The notes below the pieces were generated by a model that saw nothing but the letters and a program-made list of their open reading frames with translations, ran no database searches and was not told the DNA's origin. The position numbers and the translations under genes are program-made. Shown here in pieces: positions 28,599 to 37,839 of a DNA stretch of 64,000 nt. This DNA is from Xylanibacter muris (GTDB taxonomy: Bacteria; Bacteroidota; Bacteroidia; Bacteroidales; Bacteroidaceae): positions 62,001 to 126,000 of the forward strand of contig NZ_JABKKF010000007.1 in the NCBI RefSeq assembly GCF_013166605.1, given 5' to 3'. The first letter of the stretch is position 1. Each line of letters opens with the position of its first letter.

Positions 28599-29858
28599 TT
28601 GAAGCAGGAGATACTTTTCACTAAAAGTTATATATGCATATTGGCGGCCAATTTCCTTTTGTTTTTCGGATTTTGGCTGCTGATACCTGTCTTACCGTTT
28701 TATCTTAAAGAGACATTCGGATGCCGGGCCGCCATATTGGGAACTATATTAAGCTGTTATACGGTAAGCGGAATATGCGTAAGACCTTTTTCCGGATATA
28801 TACTCGACAGATTCCCGCGTAAGCCTATATACATATTCTGTTATTTTGCAGGTATTGCCGTCTTTGCCGGCTATATGGCATCTGCGTCACTTCTATGTTT
28901 TGTCGTGTTGAGGACATTGCATGGAATTGCATTCAGCGGTGTTACCGTCGGAGGGAACACTCTGTGCGTAGATATAATGCCGTCCGGCAGACGTGGCGAA
29001 GGACTCGGCTACTACGGGCTGACAAATAACATTGCAATGGCTTTGGGACCGATGGCAGGTCTGCTTATGCACGGCCATGTCAGTTATACGGCAATATTCG
29101 GCACAGGAATGGCAGCGAGCATTGTCGGGCTTATGTGTGCCTTGTGTGTTAAGGCACGTATACCGGAATCAATGAAAAAAGACATGCCGTCAGCAAGGAA
29201 TACATGCTTGTCGTCATCTGTAAGTGACATAAGGAAAAAGCGGTCGGCATTATCGCTCGACCGTTTCATACTGATAAAAGGCATTCCGGTGAGTGTTTCA
29301 CTGCTTATGCTTTCAATACCATACGGAGCAACAACCAACTTCGTGGCAATGTATGCCCGCGAGATAGGCCTCACCGCTCCGTCAGGCTTCTTCTTCACTC
29401 TTATGGCACTTGGAATGGGAGTCTCAAGGATAATTGCAGGCAAGAAGGTTGACCATGGGTATGTGACGCAGTGTATCCATGTGGGCTACTATCCTGTGAT
29501 TGTTGCATTTCTGATTCTTAGTCTTTGTCGTCTTGTTGCCGGTGAGAGTATTGCCGTGGCAACGGTCATATTCTATATTGTTCCGGTTCTTCTTGGAATA
29601 GGTTTTGGAGTGATGTTTCCGGCAATGAATTCACTTTATATTAATCTTGCCCCAAATAATAAACGCGCGACAGCTACAAGCACATATCTTACGGCATGGG
29701 ACATAGGAATATGTGTAGGAATATCGTCAGGCGGATTTGTTGCCCAGTGTTTTACATTCTATATGGTATATCTTGTCGGGGCGGTAATTTGTATCGTATC
29801 GCTTGTTTTCTTCAGATATAAGGTCACTCCTCATTATAATACGAACAAGCTCCGCTAA
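28599..29858 (+). CDS. Major facilitator superfamily transporter
   Basis: The 419-residue protein has about twelve hydrophobic segments. The MFS signature region after TM2 is present in CVRPFSGYILDRFPRKPIY and the matching second-half loop in SRIIAGKKVDHGY. The start is a TTG at 28599, ten bases after pheS; no ATG suits the first helix (YICILAANFLLFFGFWLLIP). The substrate cannot be predicted. Many relatives in this phylum are annotated as drug or sugar exporters. Coupling to pheS seems to be of position rather than function. Confidence 0.85.
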   Translation: MKQEILFTKSYICILAANFLLFFGFWLLIPVLPFYLKETFGCRAAILGTILSCYTVSGICVRPFSGYILDRFPRKPIYIFCYFAGIAVFAGYMASASLLCFVVLRTLHGIAFSGVTVGGNTLCVDIMPSGRRGEGLGYYGLTNNIAMALGPMAGLLMHGHVSYTAIFGTGMAASIVGLMCALCVKARIPESMKKDMPSARNTCLSSSVSDIRKKRSALSLDRFILIKGIPVSVSLLMLSIPYGATTNFVAMYAREIGLTAPSGFFFTLMALGMGVSRIIAGKKVDHGYVTQCIHVGYYPVIVAFLILSLCRLVAGESIAVATVIFYIVPVLLGIGFGVMFPAMNSLYINLAPNNKRATATSTYLTAWDIGICVGISSGGFVAQCFTFYMVYLVGAVICIVSLVFFRYKVTPHYNTNKLR

Positions 29859-29915
29859 TAAAACAAAACGGGCGGGATAATGCTTGTAGTCATTAAAGAC
29901 AGATGAGGAAGAAAG

Positions 29916-30194
29916 TCAGTCTGTGGCTACGCCTATTGTAAAAAGGACCATCTCGTCTTCTACAATGATTTCATGTCGGCATCCGGCGGGAACCCCAATA
30001 TAGGTATCAGGAAGCATGGGTATCTTCCGGCCGTCTGCCGTCATCGTGCCCTTACCGGATAAAACAATGAAATGCTCGTCCATGGTTGGATGGGCATGTC
30101 CGCTCACTTGTTTTAATCCTGCTCCATGAGACGTTGGAACAGCCTCTATGTCGGATACCTTTTTTACAATACACTTTTTCGTCATACATATCAT
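29916..30194 (-). CDS. Small cupin-domain protein
   Basis: The 92-residue protein is a single cupin barrel with GHAHPTMDEHFIVLSGKGT (metal-binding His and Glu) and PAGCRHEII. Such proteins may be sugar-phosphate isomerases, dioxygenases or mere ligand binders. A second start (MTKKC) lies nine bases downstream. It converges with the MFS gene. Confidence 0.85.
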   Translation of the reverse strand: MICMTKKCIVKKVSDIEAVPTSHGAGLKQVSGHAHPTMDEHFIVLSGKGTMTADGRKIPMLPDTYIGVPAGCRHEIIVEDEMVLFTIGVATD

Positions 30195-30329
30195 GTTATA
30201 TCGGGATATAGAACGTAAAAATACTGTTTTTATTTTCCTGTGTATACTGTAAATTCTCTTGGATTTATTGTTTTTTTCTTAATATTCTTCATTCTTTATC
30301 ATAGACATGTAAAAAAGCATCGGGAAAAT

Positions 30330-30360
30330 TTTGTCAATATGAAGAAAATAGTTACCTTTG
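30330..30360 (+). promoter_or_regulatory. Promoter of tRNA-Ser
   Basis: TTTG at 30330-30333, exactly 19 bases, then TACCTTTG at 30353-30360: a perfect match to the Bacteroidetes consensus. Confidence 0.8.
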
Positions 30361-30401
30361 CACTCGCTTTTAAGCTAAAGACACTCTTTGGCCCATGGCA
30401 A

Positions 30402-30486
30402 GGAGAGATGGTAGAGTGGTCGATTACAGCGGTCTTGAAAACCGCCGTGCTGAGAGGCACCGGGGGTTCGAATCCCTCTCTCTCCG
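30402..30486 (+). tRNA. tRNA-Ser(UGA)
   Basis: The acceptor stem GGAGAGA pairs with TCTCTCC at 30479-30485, with discriminator G. The anticodon loop CTTGAAA gives UGA, which reads UCA/UCN serine codons. A long variable arm (GTGCTGAGAGGCAC) is typical of tRNA-Ser, and the T-loop is TTCGAAT. CCA is not encoded. Confidence 0.95.
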
Positions 30487-30516
30487 CTTTCAATCTGGAT
30501 ATCAGTAATTAAGGTT

Positions 30517-30562
30517 AACGCCCGATTTTAGACCCTTAAAAGGTTGAAATTGGGTGTTTTTT
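30517..30562 (+). terminator. Terminator after tRNA-Ser
   Basis: AACGCCCGATTTT pairs with GAAATTGGGTGTT (30546-30558), with an inner CCTTAAAAGG hairpin, followed by TTTTTT. Confidence 0.8.
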
Positions 30563-30875
30563 ATTTCTGATGTTTTGTGTTGTATGGATGGCATTGACTG
30601 TAATGGGCATAAAGTCAGCCTTTTTCTTTTTCGCGGCCTTATCTGTATATTGGTTGAGGCAGGCATTATAATAAAGCCGGAATTAAACTGAATTGTTGGC
30701 ATCCCTGGTGTTTTTGGGCCTGGCAAAGAAAAATAAAAGATATTGCTGTGTAGGCAATGTCAGTCAATTTGTCTCTGAAAAGTTAAAGATTAAATTCTGG
30801 AATGTGTTTTATTGTCAAATGTGATTTACTTAGATTATTATGCATAACTTTGTATTGAATGATAAACTATTTAAT
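30563..30875. other. AT-rich spacer before the restriction-modification genes
   Basis: No gene seen. TAACTTTG at 30845-30852 is the likely -7 box of the control-protein gene. Short frames on the minus strand here have no family features. Confidence 0.45.
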
Positions 30876-31082
30876 ATGACGAAAGATTTGAATCGTATAA
30901 AAGTAGTCCTTGTTGAGAAGAAGAATACAGGCAAATGGTTGGCAGGGCATTTAGGCGTTTCTGTATCTACTGTATCAAAATGGGTGAGTAATATGGTACT
31001 GCCTAATCTCGGTACCTTGAATGACATTGCCCGGTTTCTTGATGTTAATATGAAGGATTTGTTAAAAAGGAATAAAGAGTAG
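30876..31082 (+). CDS. XRE-family helix-turn-helix protein, probable restriction-modification control (C) protein
   Basis: The 68-residue protein is little more than a helix-turn-helix (TGKWLAGHLGVSVSTVSKWVSN). The start is taken as 30876 because TAACTTTG at 30845-30852 puts the transcript start after an earlier ATG at 30840. Small HTH proteins of this size ahead of type II methyltransferase genes usually time the expression of the endonuclease. The methyltransferase gene follows after 22 bases. That it controls this operon is inference from context. Confidence 0.75.
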   Translation: MTKDLNRIKVVLVEKKNTGKWLAGHLGVSVSTVSKWVSNMVLPNLGTLNDIARFLDVNMKDLLKRNKE

Positions 31083-31104
31083 CGGTTGCTAATTTTAAGA
31101 AGAT

Positions 31105-32193
31105 ATGAAAGATTTGTATTCCGTCGATTGGACTTTTAAGGAAGCGAGAACAGAACCTTTGCATTCAATACATCCATACCCTGCCAAATTTATCCCTCAA
31201 ATTCCGGAAAAACTTCTTGAACTTTTCTCTCCAAAGAAAAATCTGTGTATTTTGGATCCATTTTGTGGTAGTGGAGTGACTGTGTGTGTTGCTCAAAAAA
31301 TGGGTTATAATGCTATTGGGGTTGATTTAAACCCAATAGCCACTCTTATTACAAGGGTAAAGACAACACCTGTGGCAGATGATTTTCTTAATATATGCGA
31401 TAGTATTGTAGAAGAATGCAAGAAGCATGAACAGCCTGTAGAAAAGAAGAATTTTCCAAACATAGACCACTGGTTTTCCGTTGATATACAATATGCTTTA
31501 GCTATTTTGAAAGAGCAGATCGATGTTTTTAGGGATTATCAAAACTATGATGCTTTAAACTTCTGTTTCTCCAGTATTATCGTAAAAGTTTCCAATCAGG
31601 ACAGCGATACGAGATATGCTTTTCGGGATAAAGGTAAAACAAAAACAGATGTGTTGAAATTTTTTCTGCAATCTGCAAGGAAATTAAAAAAGAATTCGAT
31701 AAAAGACGGGACTACTGCGACAATATTGAATATGAATTCCCTTCATCTGGATGATCAGATTCCAAATAACATCGGAGCAGTGATAACATCTCCTCCATAT
31801 CCCTGTGCCTATGAGTATTGGCTCTATCATAAATTTAGAATGTATTGGTTGAATTATGATCCGATTCAAGTTAGAGGAGAAGAAATTGGAGCACGCTATT
31901 CGTATTTCAAGAAATCAAAGTATGAGGGCTATGATTTTGCTGTTCAGATGACAAAGCTTTTATCCTATTTATATGATAAATGTGTGCCTGGCGCCCCATT
32001 ATGTTTTGTGATTGGTCGTTCAAAGATTCATGGACAAATATATAATAACGATGAGATTATTGCAGACATAGGAAAAAGTATCGGCTATAAATATATTGCA
32101 ACATTAACCAGAGATATGGTAAATAGCCGTAAGTCTTTTAATCTTTCACATGCAAGAATCAAAGTTGAATACATAGTAGTACTTCAAAAATGA
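31105..32193 (+). CDS. DNA methyltransferase 1 of a type IIS system (amino-methyltransferase)
   Basis: The 362-residue protein has the SAM-binding motif LDPFCGSGVTVCVAQK near residue 50 and the catalytic motif SPPYP near 228, the mark of N4-cytosine (or N6-adenine) methyltransferases. The N-terminal PLHSIHPYPAKFIPQIP is common in this group. Its stop overlaps the start of the second methyltransferase in ATGA (32190-32193). It would protect one strand of an asymmetric site. The base composition is clearly more AT-rich than the flanking core genes. Confidence 0.88.
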   Translation: MKDLYSVDWTFKEARTEPLHSIHPYPAKFIPQIPEKLLELFSPKKNLCILDPFCGSGVTVCVAQKMGYNAIGVDLNPIATLITRVKTTPVADDFLNICDSIVEECKKHEQPVEKKNFPNIDHWFSVDIQYALAILKEQIDVFRDYQNYDALNFCFSSIIVKVSNQDSDTRYAFRDKGKTKTDVLKFFLQSARKLKKNSIKDGTTATILNMNSLHLDDQIPNNIGAVITSPPYPCAYEYWLYHKFRMYWLNYDPIQVRGEEIGARYSYFKKSKYEGYDFAVQMTKLLSYLYDKCVPGAPLCFVIGRSKIHGQIYNNDEIIADIGKSIGYKYIATLTRDMVNSRKSFNLSHARIKVEYIVVLQK

Positions 32194-33680
32194 ATGATAT
32201 AATCCTACATAAGCAAAGATATAAACTTTTCGCCTATGAAAAAAAAATGGCAGTTAAGGAAGTTCAAAGTATTTTGCACCCTGAATATATCCGTGAAGAA
32301 AATGATTGCATAAAGGCCTATGGTTGTAAAAGAATAGAAAATGCAAGCCGACTGGTTTTTTATTCTTCTTATGAAAATGAAGGTACTGAGACTACAACAA
32401 CTCAGGCTATTAGGGAAAGTTCGACTCGGAAAAAACAAAACACACGATATTATGCTCATGGTATTCATGACTATAAGGGCAAATTTAATCCTCAGATAGT
32501 AAAGGCTCTTTTGAATATATTTGATATTCAGCCGGGACAAAGAGTTTTGGATCCGTTTTGTGGTAGTGGAACATCACTATTTGAAATACAGTTAATGGGT
32601 GGAGTTCCTTATGGCGTAGATATAAATCCTATGGCTGTCTTTATTGCCAGTACAAAAACGTCTGTCGGTAATGAAGTTGAGGCATGTGTAAATTTCAATA
32701 TTGATGCTTTCATGACTTCTGTTCAGGATTGTCGTGTGGACATAAGTGGAAAAACAGAAAGGATGGTCTATTTAAGAAGTTGGTTCAGAGAAGATTATCT
32801 GAGATGTCTGGAAGCCATTAGAATTACAGCAGGAAATGAAAAAAACGAATCATTGAGAAAATTGATTCTATTATGTGCAAGTAATATAATTAGGGAATAT
32901 TCGGAGCAAGAACCTTCCGATTTGCGAATACGTAGAAGGAAATCCGCATATCCTGAAGAGTCTCTGTTTCATCGTTTTTCTGCGGAGTTTACGGCCATTC
33001 AAGTCAAGATTGCTAAAATGTTAGAAGACAATGTAGGTAATGTCCCCAAAGCAACGATTTATAATGACAGTGTTGTGAATATCGGAGGCTATAAAGAATA
33101 TAAAAACTATTTTGATTTCGCTGTAACCAGTCCTCCTTATGCTACAGCTTTACCTTATATAGATACACAAAGGCTGAGTCTTGTATGGTTGGGATTGGCT
33201 CGTCCTTCTGAGATTATTATGTTAGAGAGTTCCCTTATTGGAAGTCGTGAACTGAAAAGGAAATCCGTAGCTGCCGAACTGCTGACTGATTTAAAGACAA
33301 ATGCAAATAAAATATCATCAGCATCTCATTATATTTGTATGGATTTGCAGAATAAGCTGGTTCCTTCAGATGGGTTTAGAAAACAAAACGTCCCTATATT
33401 GTTATACCGGTATATTTCGGAAATGAGAGCAATGTTCAGTTCTGTATATACTGTCCTGAAAACGGGAGCATACTATTGTTTGGTGGTAGGTCATAATAAG
33501 ACAACTATAGGAGGTGTAACGACATATATAGATACTCCAACTCTTTTATGTAATGAAGCGGCAGAGCAGGGATTCGTAGTCTCAGAGGTATTGCCTCTTG
33601 AAACATATCAAAGATATGGTATTCATGCACAGAATGCAATCACAAATGAATCATTAATTGTATTACAAAAACAAGAATAG
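32190..33680 (+). CDS. DNA methyltransferase 2 of a type IIS system (amino-methyltransferase)
   Basis: The 496-residue protein repeats the layout of the first enzyme with a longer N-terminus: HGIHDYKGKFNPQIV, then VLDPFCGSGTSLFE near residue 120 and the catalytic TSPPYATALPY near 313. Two different methyltransferases in one operon fit an asymmetric recognition sequence, with one enzyme per strand. It overlaps the first enzyme by four bases, and the endonuclease gene starts one base after its stop. Confidence 0.88.
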   Translation: MNDIILHKQRYKLFAYEKKMAVKEVQSILHPEYIREENDCIKAYGCKRIENASRLVFYSSYENEGTETTTTQAIRESSTRKKQNTRYYAHGIHDYKGKFNPQIVKALLNIFDIQPGQRVLDPFCGSGTSLFEIQLMGGVPYGVDINPMAVFIASTKTSVGNEVEACVNFNIDAFMTSVQDCRVDISGKTERMVYLRSWFREDYLRCLEAIRITAGNEKNESLRKLILLCASNIIREYSEQEPSDLRIRRRKSAYPEESLFHRFSAEFTAIQVKIAKMLEDNVGNVPKATIYNDSVVNIGGYKEYKNYFDFAVTSPPYATALPYIDTQRLSLVWLGLARPSEIIMLESSLIGSRELKRKSVAAELLTDLKTNANKISSASHYICMDLQNKLVPSDGFRKQNVPILLYRYISEMRAMFSSVYTVLKTGAYYCLVVGHNKTTIGGVTTYIDTPTLLCNEAAEQGFVVSEVLPLETYQRYGIHAQNAITNESLIVLQKQE

Positions 33681-33681
33681 T

Positions 33682-34767
33682 ATGGATTTTTTATTGCAGC
33701 CGAATATTTATTCCACGGAAAACGGAACAAACACCCTAATGAGTTTGCTTGAAAGGGCTTGGGTTAAGGATGTTAAAGAACATGACTCTGTTGGTAATGG
33801 TACGTTCTATATACTATCCGGATTTTCCAATTTTAATGGAGGGGTGCCTTTTTATGAAAGGATTGAAAAACATATTCAATTAGGAGGAAAATGTAAAATT
33901 ATACTTGGTGCCAGCGCATCGCAACGTATGTCGAGTCAACAGATAGTAAGAAAACTTTTGGAAATTGGGTGTGAAGTGGGTTTGGTTAACAGAAAAGCAA
34001 TTTTTCATGCTAAATGCTATGGATTTCAGAATGGGCAGTTCAGGAATCTAATAGTTTCATCAGGTAATTTTACAAGTAGGGGTATAACCCAAAATATAGA
34101 GGCTTCACTTTTCTTACAGGAGGCTGATTTGAAAATGAAATTTGAATGGGAAACGGTATTTGATGCAATAAAGACCCAGAAACTGGAATATTATCAAGTG
34201 TCTTCTGATGAAGCAAATGACCCTGCATGGAAGCTGTTGTTTGATGAGGACAAGTATAGGATAGAAGAAGGAACTAAAGACGAGTTTAGTACAATGGTAT
34301 TGACGTTAGGGCATAATGATACTGTCAGAATACAGGCAGAACCAAGAACAAATGCTTCTAAGGGATCTCAATATTTTTGGCTTTCTAAGGATGCAATTGA
34401 CTTCTTCCCACGTCTTAACATAGAGAATAAGCGAGGTACAAAGAAAACGTATTCCACATTTATAAAAATTCATTATTTGGATATTGGCAGGACTGTGGAA
34501 GAACGTGTGACACTTGAAGCTGAAAACAATCTTGATTTCCGCTTGGGTACAGGGACTTTGAGGAATACACAAGCGGCTTATGAGGGAGACATAGCCCTTA
34601 TTACCCGAAAAGATAATGCAGAATATGAATTAAGAATCGTTCATAAGACGGATCCTTTATATTCTGTTATCATAAAATATGCCATTTATAATATTGGCAA
34701 CCGCGGCAAGAGATATGGTTATATAGCCAATTCTCAATTAATGAAGATACAACAATCATTATTATAG
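33682..34767 (+). CDS. Phospholipase-D-fold restriction endonuclease, BfiI/NgoFVII-like
   Basis: The 361-residue protein has an N-terminal PLD nuclease domain with His109-x-Lys111 (FHAKCYGF), Asn129 (SSGNFTSRG) and Glu140. These spacings (+2, +20, +31) equal those I recall for the BfiI active site (H105, K107, N125, E136). The C-terminal half (from about residue 190) would be the DNA-binding domain. BfiI is about the same size, needs no metal ion and also travels with two methyltransferases. The start at 33682 lies one base after the methyltransferase stop. The recognition site is unknown. Confidence 0.82.
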   Translation: MDFLLQPNIYSTENGTNTLMSLLERAWVKDVKEHDSVGNGTFYILSGFSNFNGGVPFYERIEKHIQLGGKCKIILGASASQRMSSQQIVRKLLEIGCEVGLVNRKAIFHAKCYGFQNGQFRNLIVSSGNFTSRGITQNIEASLFLQEADLKMKFEWETVFDAIKTQKLEYYQVSSDEANDPAWKLLFDEDKYRIEEGTKDEFSTMVLTLGHNDTVRIQAEPRTNASKGSQYFWLSKDAIDFFPRLNIENKRGTKKTYSTFIKIHYLDIGRTVEERVTLEAENNLDFRLGTGTLRNTQAAYEGDIALITRKDNAEYELRIVHKTDPLYSVIIKYAIYNIGNRGKRYGYIANSQLMKIQQSLL

Positions 34768-34836
34768 CTATAAACTCTTCTCGTAAAAGAATCAGGATTG
34801 GCATGTGGGATATCTTTTGTTTAGGTTTATCTTATT

Positions 34837-36354
34837 TTATTTTGTTGAGGCAGGAAAATAAGTCTTCTTTCTTTGTTTTATAAAATGTTGCAGCCCGGGA
34901 TTTGCTTCATCATGATTGCCATAGCTGAACGGTATACACTTTTTCGCATCATTGAATGGAATCAGGGCATGGTATTCTCCGGCAGCAAAACAGTCAATCT
35001 GATACGGATGATAGGTGAGCACGAATCCTTCCGGAAGAATCGCCAGGTGAGGCAGCGGAAAGGTACTGTATGCGGAACCATTCCCGCTTGTGGAATTCCA
35101 TCCGGACCATTTGTCACACATATATTCAGACGTAGGCAAGAAAGCCGTGTCATTTTTCGTACTGATTGTGTCATATACGGGAAGTACGGACTGTGTGAAT
35201 CCGTCCCATGTGCTTTTCATACCATGAATGGAGTCATGCTTCATCTTCAGGTTTTTAAGGGCCAGTTCCCTGAACCGGTTCATCATTGACGGCTTTATTG
35301 TATTTGAAGCATGTACGAATAATTTTCTTCGTTTGTCGTATGTGATGTAGTACGACCTCGGCAAGCCGTGAGCTCCTCCGCTATACGGCAATGCCTGATA
35401 ATAATAGGTGGTGTAGTCGCGGCAGTCGGCAACTTTACGGGTTATAATGTCGCATGTCATTATAAGAACAAATGTGTCACCGGCCTGATAGTCGTTTAGA
35501 CAGATCTTTTTCCATAATTCCCCGTACTTATCCAATAAGGAAAACGTCTCGTTATATGTCAGGCTGCTTGTTGACGGTATTGTATCCTGATAGCACACCA
35601 TGGCCAAAGCATCATCCTTAACGGAATTTACCATCCATCCGCGAATGGCCTTGTCTGATTCCGAATTGCCTTTGGGTATTTCCAGGTTGACGCAAAGGGC
35701 GGCTCCCGCATCTTCATGTTCATTTTGAGGCCTGATACTATATTCCCTTTTCAGTATGATGGCAGTGGCGTCTTCTTCGGCGTGTAAGCTGTCAGACACA
35801 TACAGTTCCTCCAATGAAACCTGTTTGGTCTGTACTCCACACACAAGGCTTATTTTACCTTCCTGTTCAGACTTCATGCAATAGGCATATTCTTGAAGAT
35901 TGATGCATTTCCCGTCAGAGAAACATATCGAATCCTGATTGGTGAACGCATGCAGCCCCCTCCATTCTCCCAGATAATATAAGTGTGAGGCATTACAAGG
36001 AATGGTAAATGATGTTCTGTCATGATGGTCATATATAGTCCTGTTATCTATGCAAACGAACTTCGATGTGTTCTCAATGGCAGAAATATACCGTGCCTCC
36101 TGCTGTACGTAATAGAAGCCGTTGTGTTTCTGTTCTATGAGATAAAAGGGGGTGTTCTCTGCATGATCGTACCATACGATTAACAGACTGTCTCCTATCG
36201 TTTCGCTTATTCTAAACGTATCACCGTCAAGTGTCATCATATTGTCGTCCAGTATGATGCCCCTCAATCCTATTCCAGACCTTAGCCCCTTACATGAAAC
36301 GAGCATTAGGAATGTCATTGCAATAAGCATGGTGTGGCTGAATATTCTATTCAT
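34837..36354 (-). CDS. Lipoprotein with C-terminal DUF3298/RsiV-like domain
   Basis: The 505-residue protein has a lipoprotein signal ending LMLVSC. The first half is a beta-rich region of unknown type. The second half resembles the DUF3298/DUF4163 pair found in RsiV-like proteins: ALPYSGGAHGLPRSYY and, near the end, FVLTYHPYQIDCFAAGEYHALIPF. In RsiV that domain binds lysozyme, but most Bacteroidetes members have no known role. It is monocistronic and downstream of a candidate RNA gene on the same strand. Confidence 0.72.
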   Translation of the reverse strand: MNRIFSHTMLIAMTFLMLVSCKGLRSGIGLRGIILDDNMMTLDGDTFRISETIGDSLLIVWYDHAENTPFYLIEQKHNGFYYVQQEARYISAIENTSKFVCIDNRTIYDHHDRTSFTIPCNASHLYYLGEWRGLHAFTNQDSICFSDGKCINLQEYAYCMKSEQEGKISLVCGVQTKQVSLEELYVSDSLHAEEDATAIILKREYSIRPQNEHEDAGAALCVNLEIPKGNSESDKAIRGWMVNSVKDDALAMVCYQDTIPSTSSLTYNETFSLLDKYGELWKKICLNDYQAGDTFVLIMTCDIITRKVADCRDYTTYYYQALPYSGGAHGLPRSYYITYDKRRKLFVHASNTIKPSMMNRFRELALKNLKMKHDSIHGMKSTWDGFTQSVLPVYDTISTKNDTAFLPTSEYMCDKWSGWNSTSGNGSAYSTFPLPHLAILPEGFVLTYHPYQIDCFAAGEYHALIPFNDAKKCIPFSYGNHDEANPGLQHFIKQRKKTYFPASTK

Positions 36355-37202
36355 TATTGTATTTATGTTATTTTAAATTTGTTGCATAGTCAATATGTGC
36401 GGCGGGTGTAACTCTAATTGTTTTTACTTTTATGCCGGAATTCTATGAAAAGTAACCTTTTCGTAGAATTTTTATTATAATATTCTCGTTAGATATTGTT
36501 CTTTGAATAAAGAAACAGTCGTGAAATTGATTTCACGACTGCCCAATATTACAAATTAACATTTTTCTTGGAAATGTTCAACCTTGCGGATGAACGTTCC
36601 CCCTTTCCAATCAGGCCAAAGCCTCACGGCTTCGCCTGTTTCATCAATTGCTTGTTATCACTAATTCACAATCAAAATTACCTTTAGGTCTAACACCTTA
36701 AACCTGAAAAACTAACAATCTTTCTATTACCTAAAACTTAAAACCTATCAAATAACACAATCTTTACCTAATAACTAAAACTAACCTATCAAATTATGAA
36801 TGTATATCCTAACAATCTTTATTGTTTCTATACCATTGAAACTTTCGACATGTATCTTATTGTCTACTTATTTCCTTTTGACAATGCAAAGGTACATCGA
36901 TTTTATGAAACTTGTAGCAGAATGGTATCTTTTTTTAGAAAAAAGTGCCATTCTTTTGACGTAAATCAAGTTTGCTGTGTTCGTACACATAAAAACAGTG
37001 CAATAAGACAGAATATGCTCTTTATTTTATTTTCGCGGCAATGCTCAAATAAACATTTATAATTCTGCCTTCTTTTTCCAGAATGCAATATTTACCACAG
37101 TTGATATGTGATGTCGCATTACCATGGAATGAGTTCTGCATGTTGCATGATGTGCCTACATTGCAAAAGTTTGAAAACTTTAGTGAGTATTCACTTTTCA
37201 CG
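36355..37202. other. 848-base non-coding stretch
   Basis: It contains the candidate RNA at 36505-36881 with its terminator and -7 box. From 36900 to 37202 I see no gene; frames there overlap the 3' end of the next minus-strand gene and lack gene-like features. Confidence 0.4.
36505..36881 (-). ncRNA. Candidate long non-coding RNA of about 375 nt
   Basis: On the minus strand TACCTTTG (36894-36887) starts a non-coding stretch. It ends in an 11-base perfect hairpin, CAGTCGTGAAA with its complement (36516-36541), and a T-rich tail. Inside are two tandem units of about 42 nt, each with GATAGGTT and AAAGATTG, and a weaker third. A GC hairpin, GAAGCCGTGAGGCTTTGG, lies near 36613-36632. No reading frame on either strand looks coding. 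Units resemble those in the small RNA at 24568-24631. It does not show RNase P, 6S or SRP hallmarks. The -33 box is poor. Confidence 0.5.
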
Positions 37203-37811
37203 TTACATAATAACAGACATATCGCACTGTTGTCCATACGGCAACACCTGTTGCAGGTCGGAAGAATATTCTGTTGGTGAAAGGTGCCATTGGCTGATAA
37301 GCCCGCGTATGCGCTCTGCCGCCTTATGACATTCGTTGGGGTAGGTGACAGAGTATACAAACCACAGTTTGCCGTTTCTTATATATTTTGCGTAGCGTGA
37401 ATGGTCCGGGTAGGGAGTGCCGTCGCAATAGAGCAACCCCTCCACGATGAAAGCGTCGTTGCCGACCTTGGTCACGGTAGTGTCTTTTCTTTCTGCAAAT
37501 ACAGGCCATTTGTCCGGAGACATATCGTCCATTGTATTCTTGAATACGGAAAACTCGATGGCTATATTTTCGTAGAGCGAGTATTCGAATTTTGCGTGTG
37601 TGGAGTCGTAGCCGGTTTCCTGCATTATGAAACATTTTGGATATTGTGCCTTGAAACCGTAGAATTTATTGTGGTAGGCGGTTATAGGCGCACGGTTTAT
37701 CACCTCACTCATTATTTCGTGGTATGGAGGCATTGGCTTGTTTTCCCATACAATAGTCATGCCTGATGCGGCAAGAATGGCGATGAATCCTAATATGACA
37801 AATATTCTCAT
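37203..37811 (-). CDS. Membrane-anchored protein of unknown function
   Basis: The 202-residue protein has one N-terminal hydrophobic segment (RIFVILGFIAILAASGMTIVW) and a periplasmic domain starting around KFYGFKAQYPKCF. The pattern of the domain (FKAQYP...EFSVFKN...GLLYCDGTPY) faintly recalls the PsbP-like fold, which I cannot confirm. It starts 28 bases after the GH28 gene and is the last gene of the SLBB-GH28 operon, so it may act with them at the envelope. Confidence 0.7.
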   Translation of the reverse strand: MRIFVILGFIAILAASGMTIVWENKPMPPYHEIMSEVINRAPITAYHNKFYGFKAQYPKCFIMQETGYDSTHAKFEYSLYENIAIEFSVFKNTMDDMSPDKWPVFAERKDTTVTKVGNDAFIVEGLLYCDGTPYPDHSRYAKYIRNGKLWFVYSVTYPNECHKAAERIRGLISQWHLSPTEYSSDLQQVLPYGQQCDMSVIM

Positions 37812-37839
37812 AATCTATACACTATAACATTATTGTATT

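Noticed and set aside
30299..30493. Minus-strand frame opposite tRNA-Ser
   Set aside because: It is the reverse complement of the tRNA ([17 protein letters not shown]) and a frequent misannotation.
34768..34860. Attachment-site repeat of the tRNA-Ser 3' end behind the restriction genes
   Set aside because: I looked for a second copy of GGGGGTTCGAATCCC after 34767 and found none, so tRNA-targeted integration is not supported.
36505..36881. RNase P RNA, 6S RNA or SRP RNA at the long candidate RNA
   Set aside because: None of the conserved cores of these RNAs is visible on either strand, although length and signals would fit an RNA gene.
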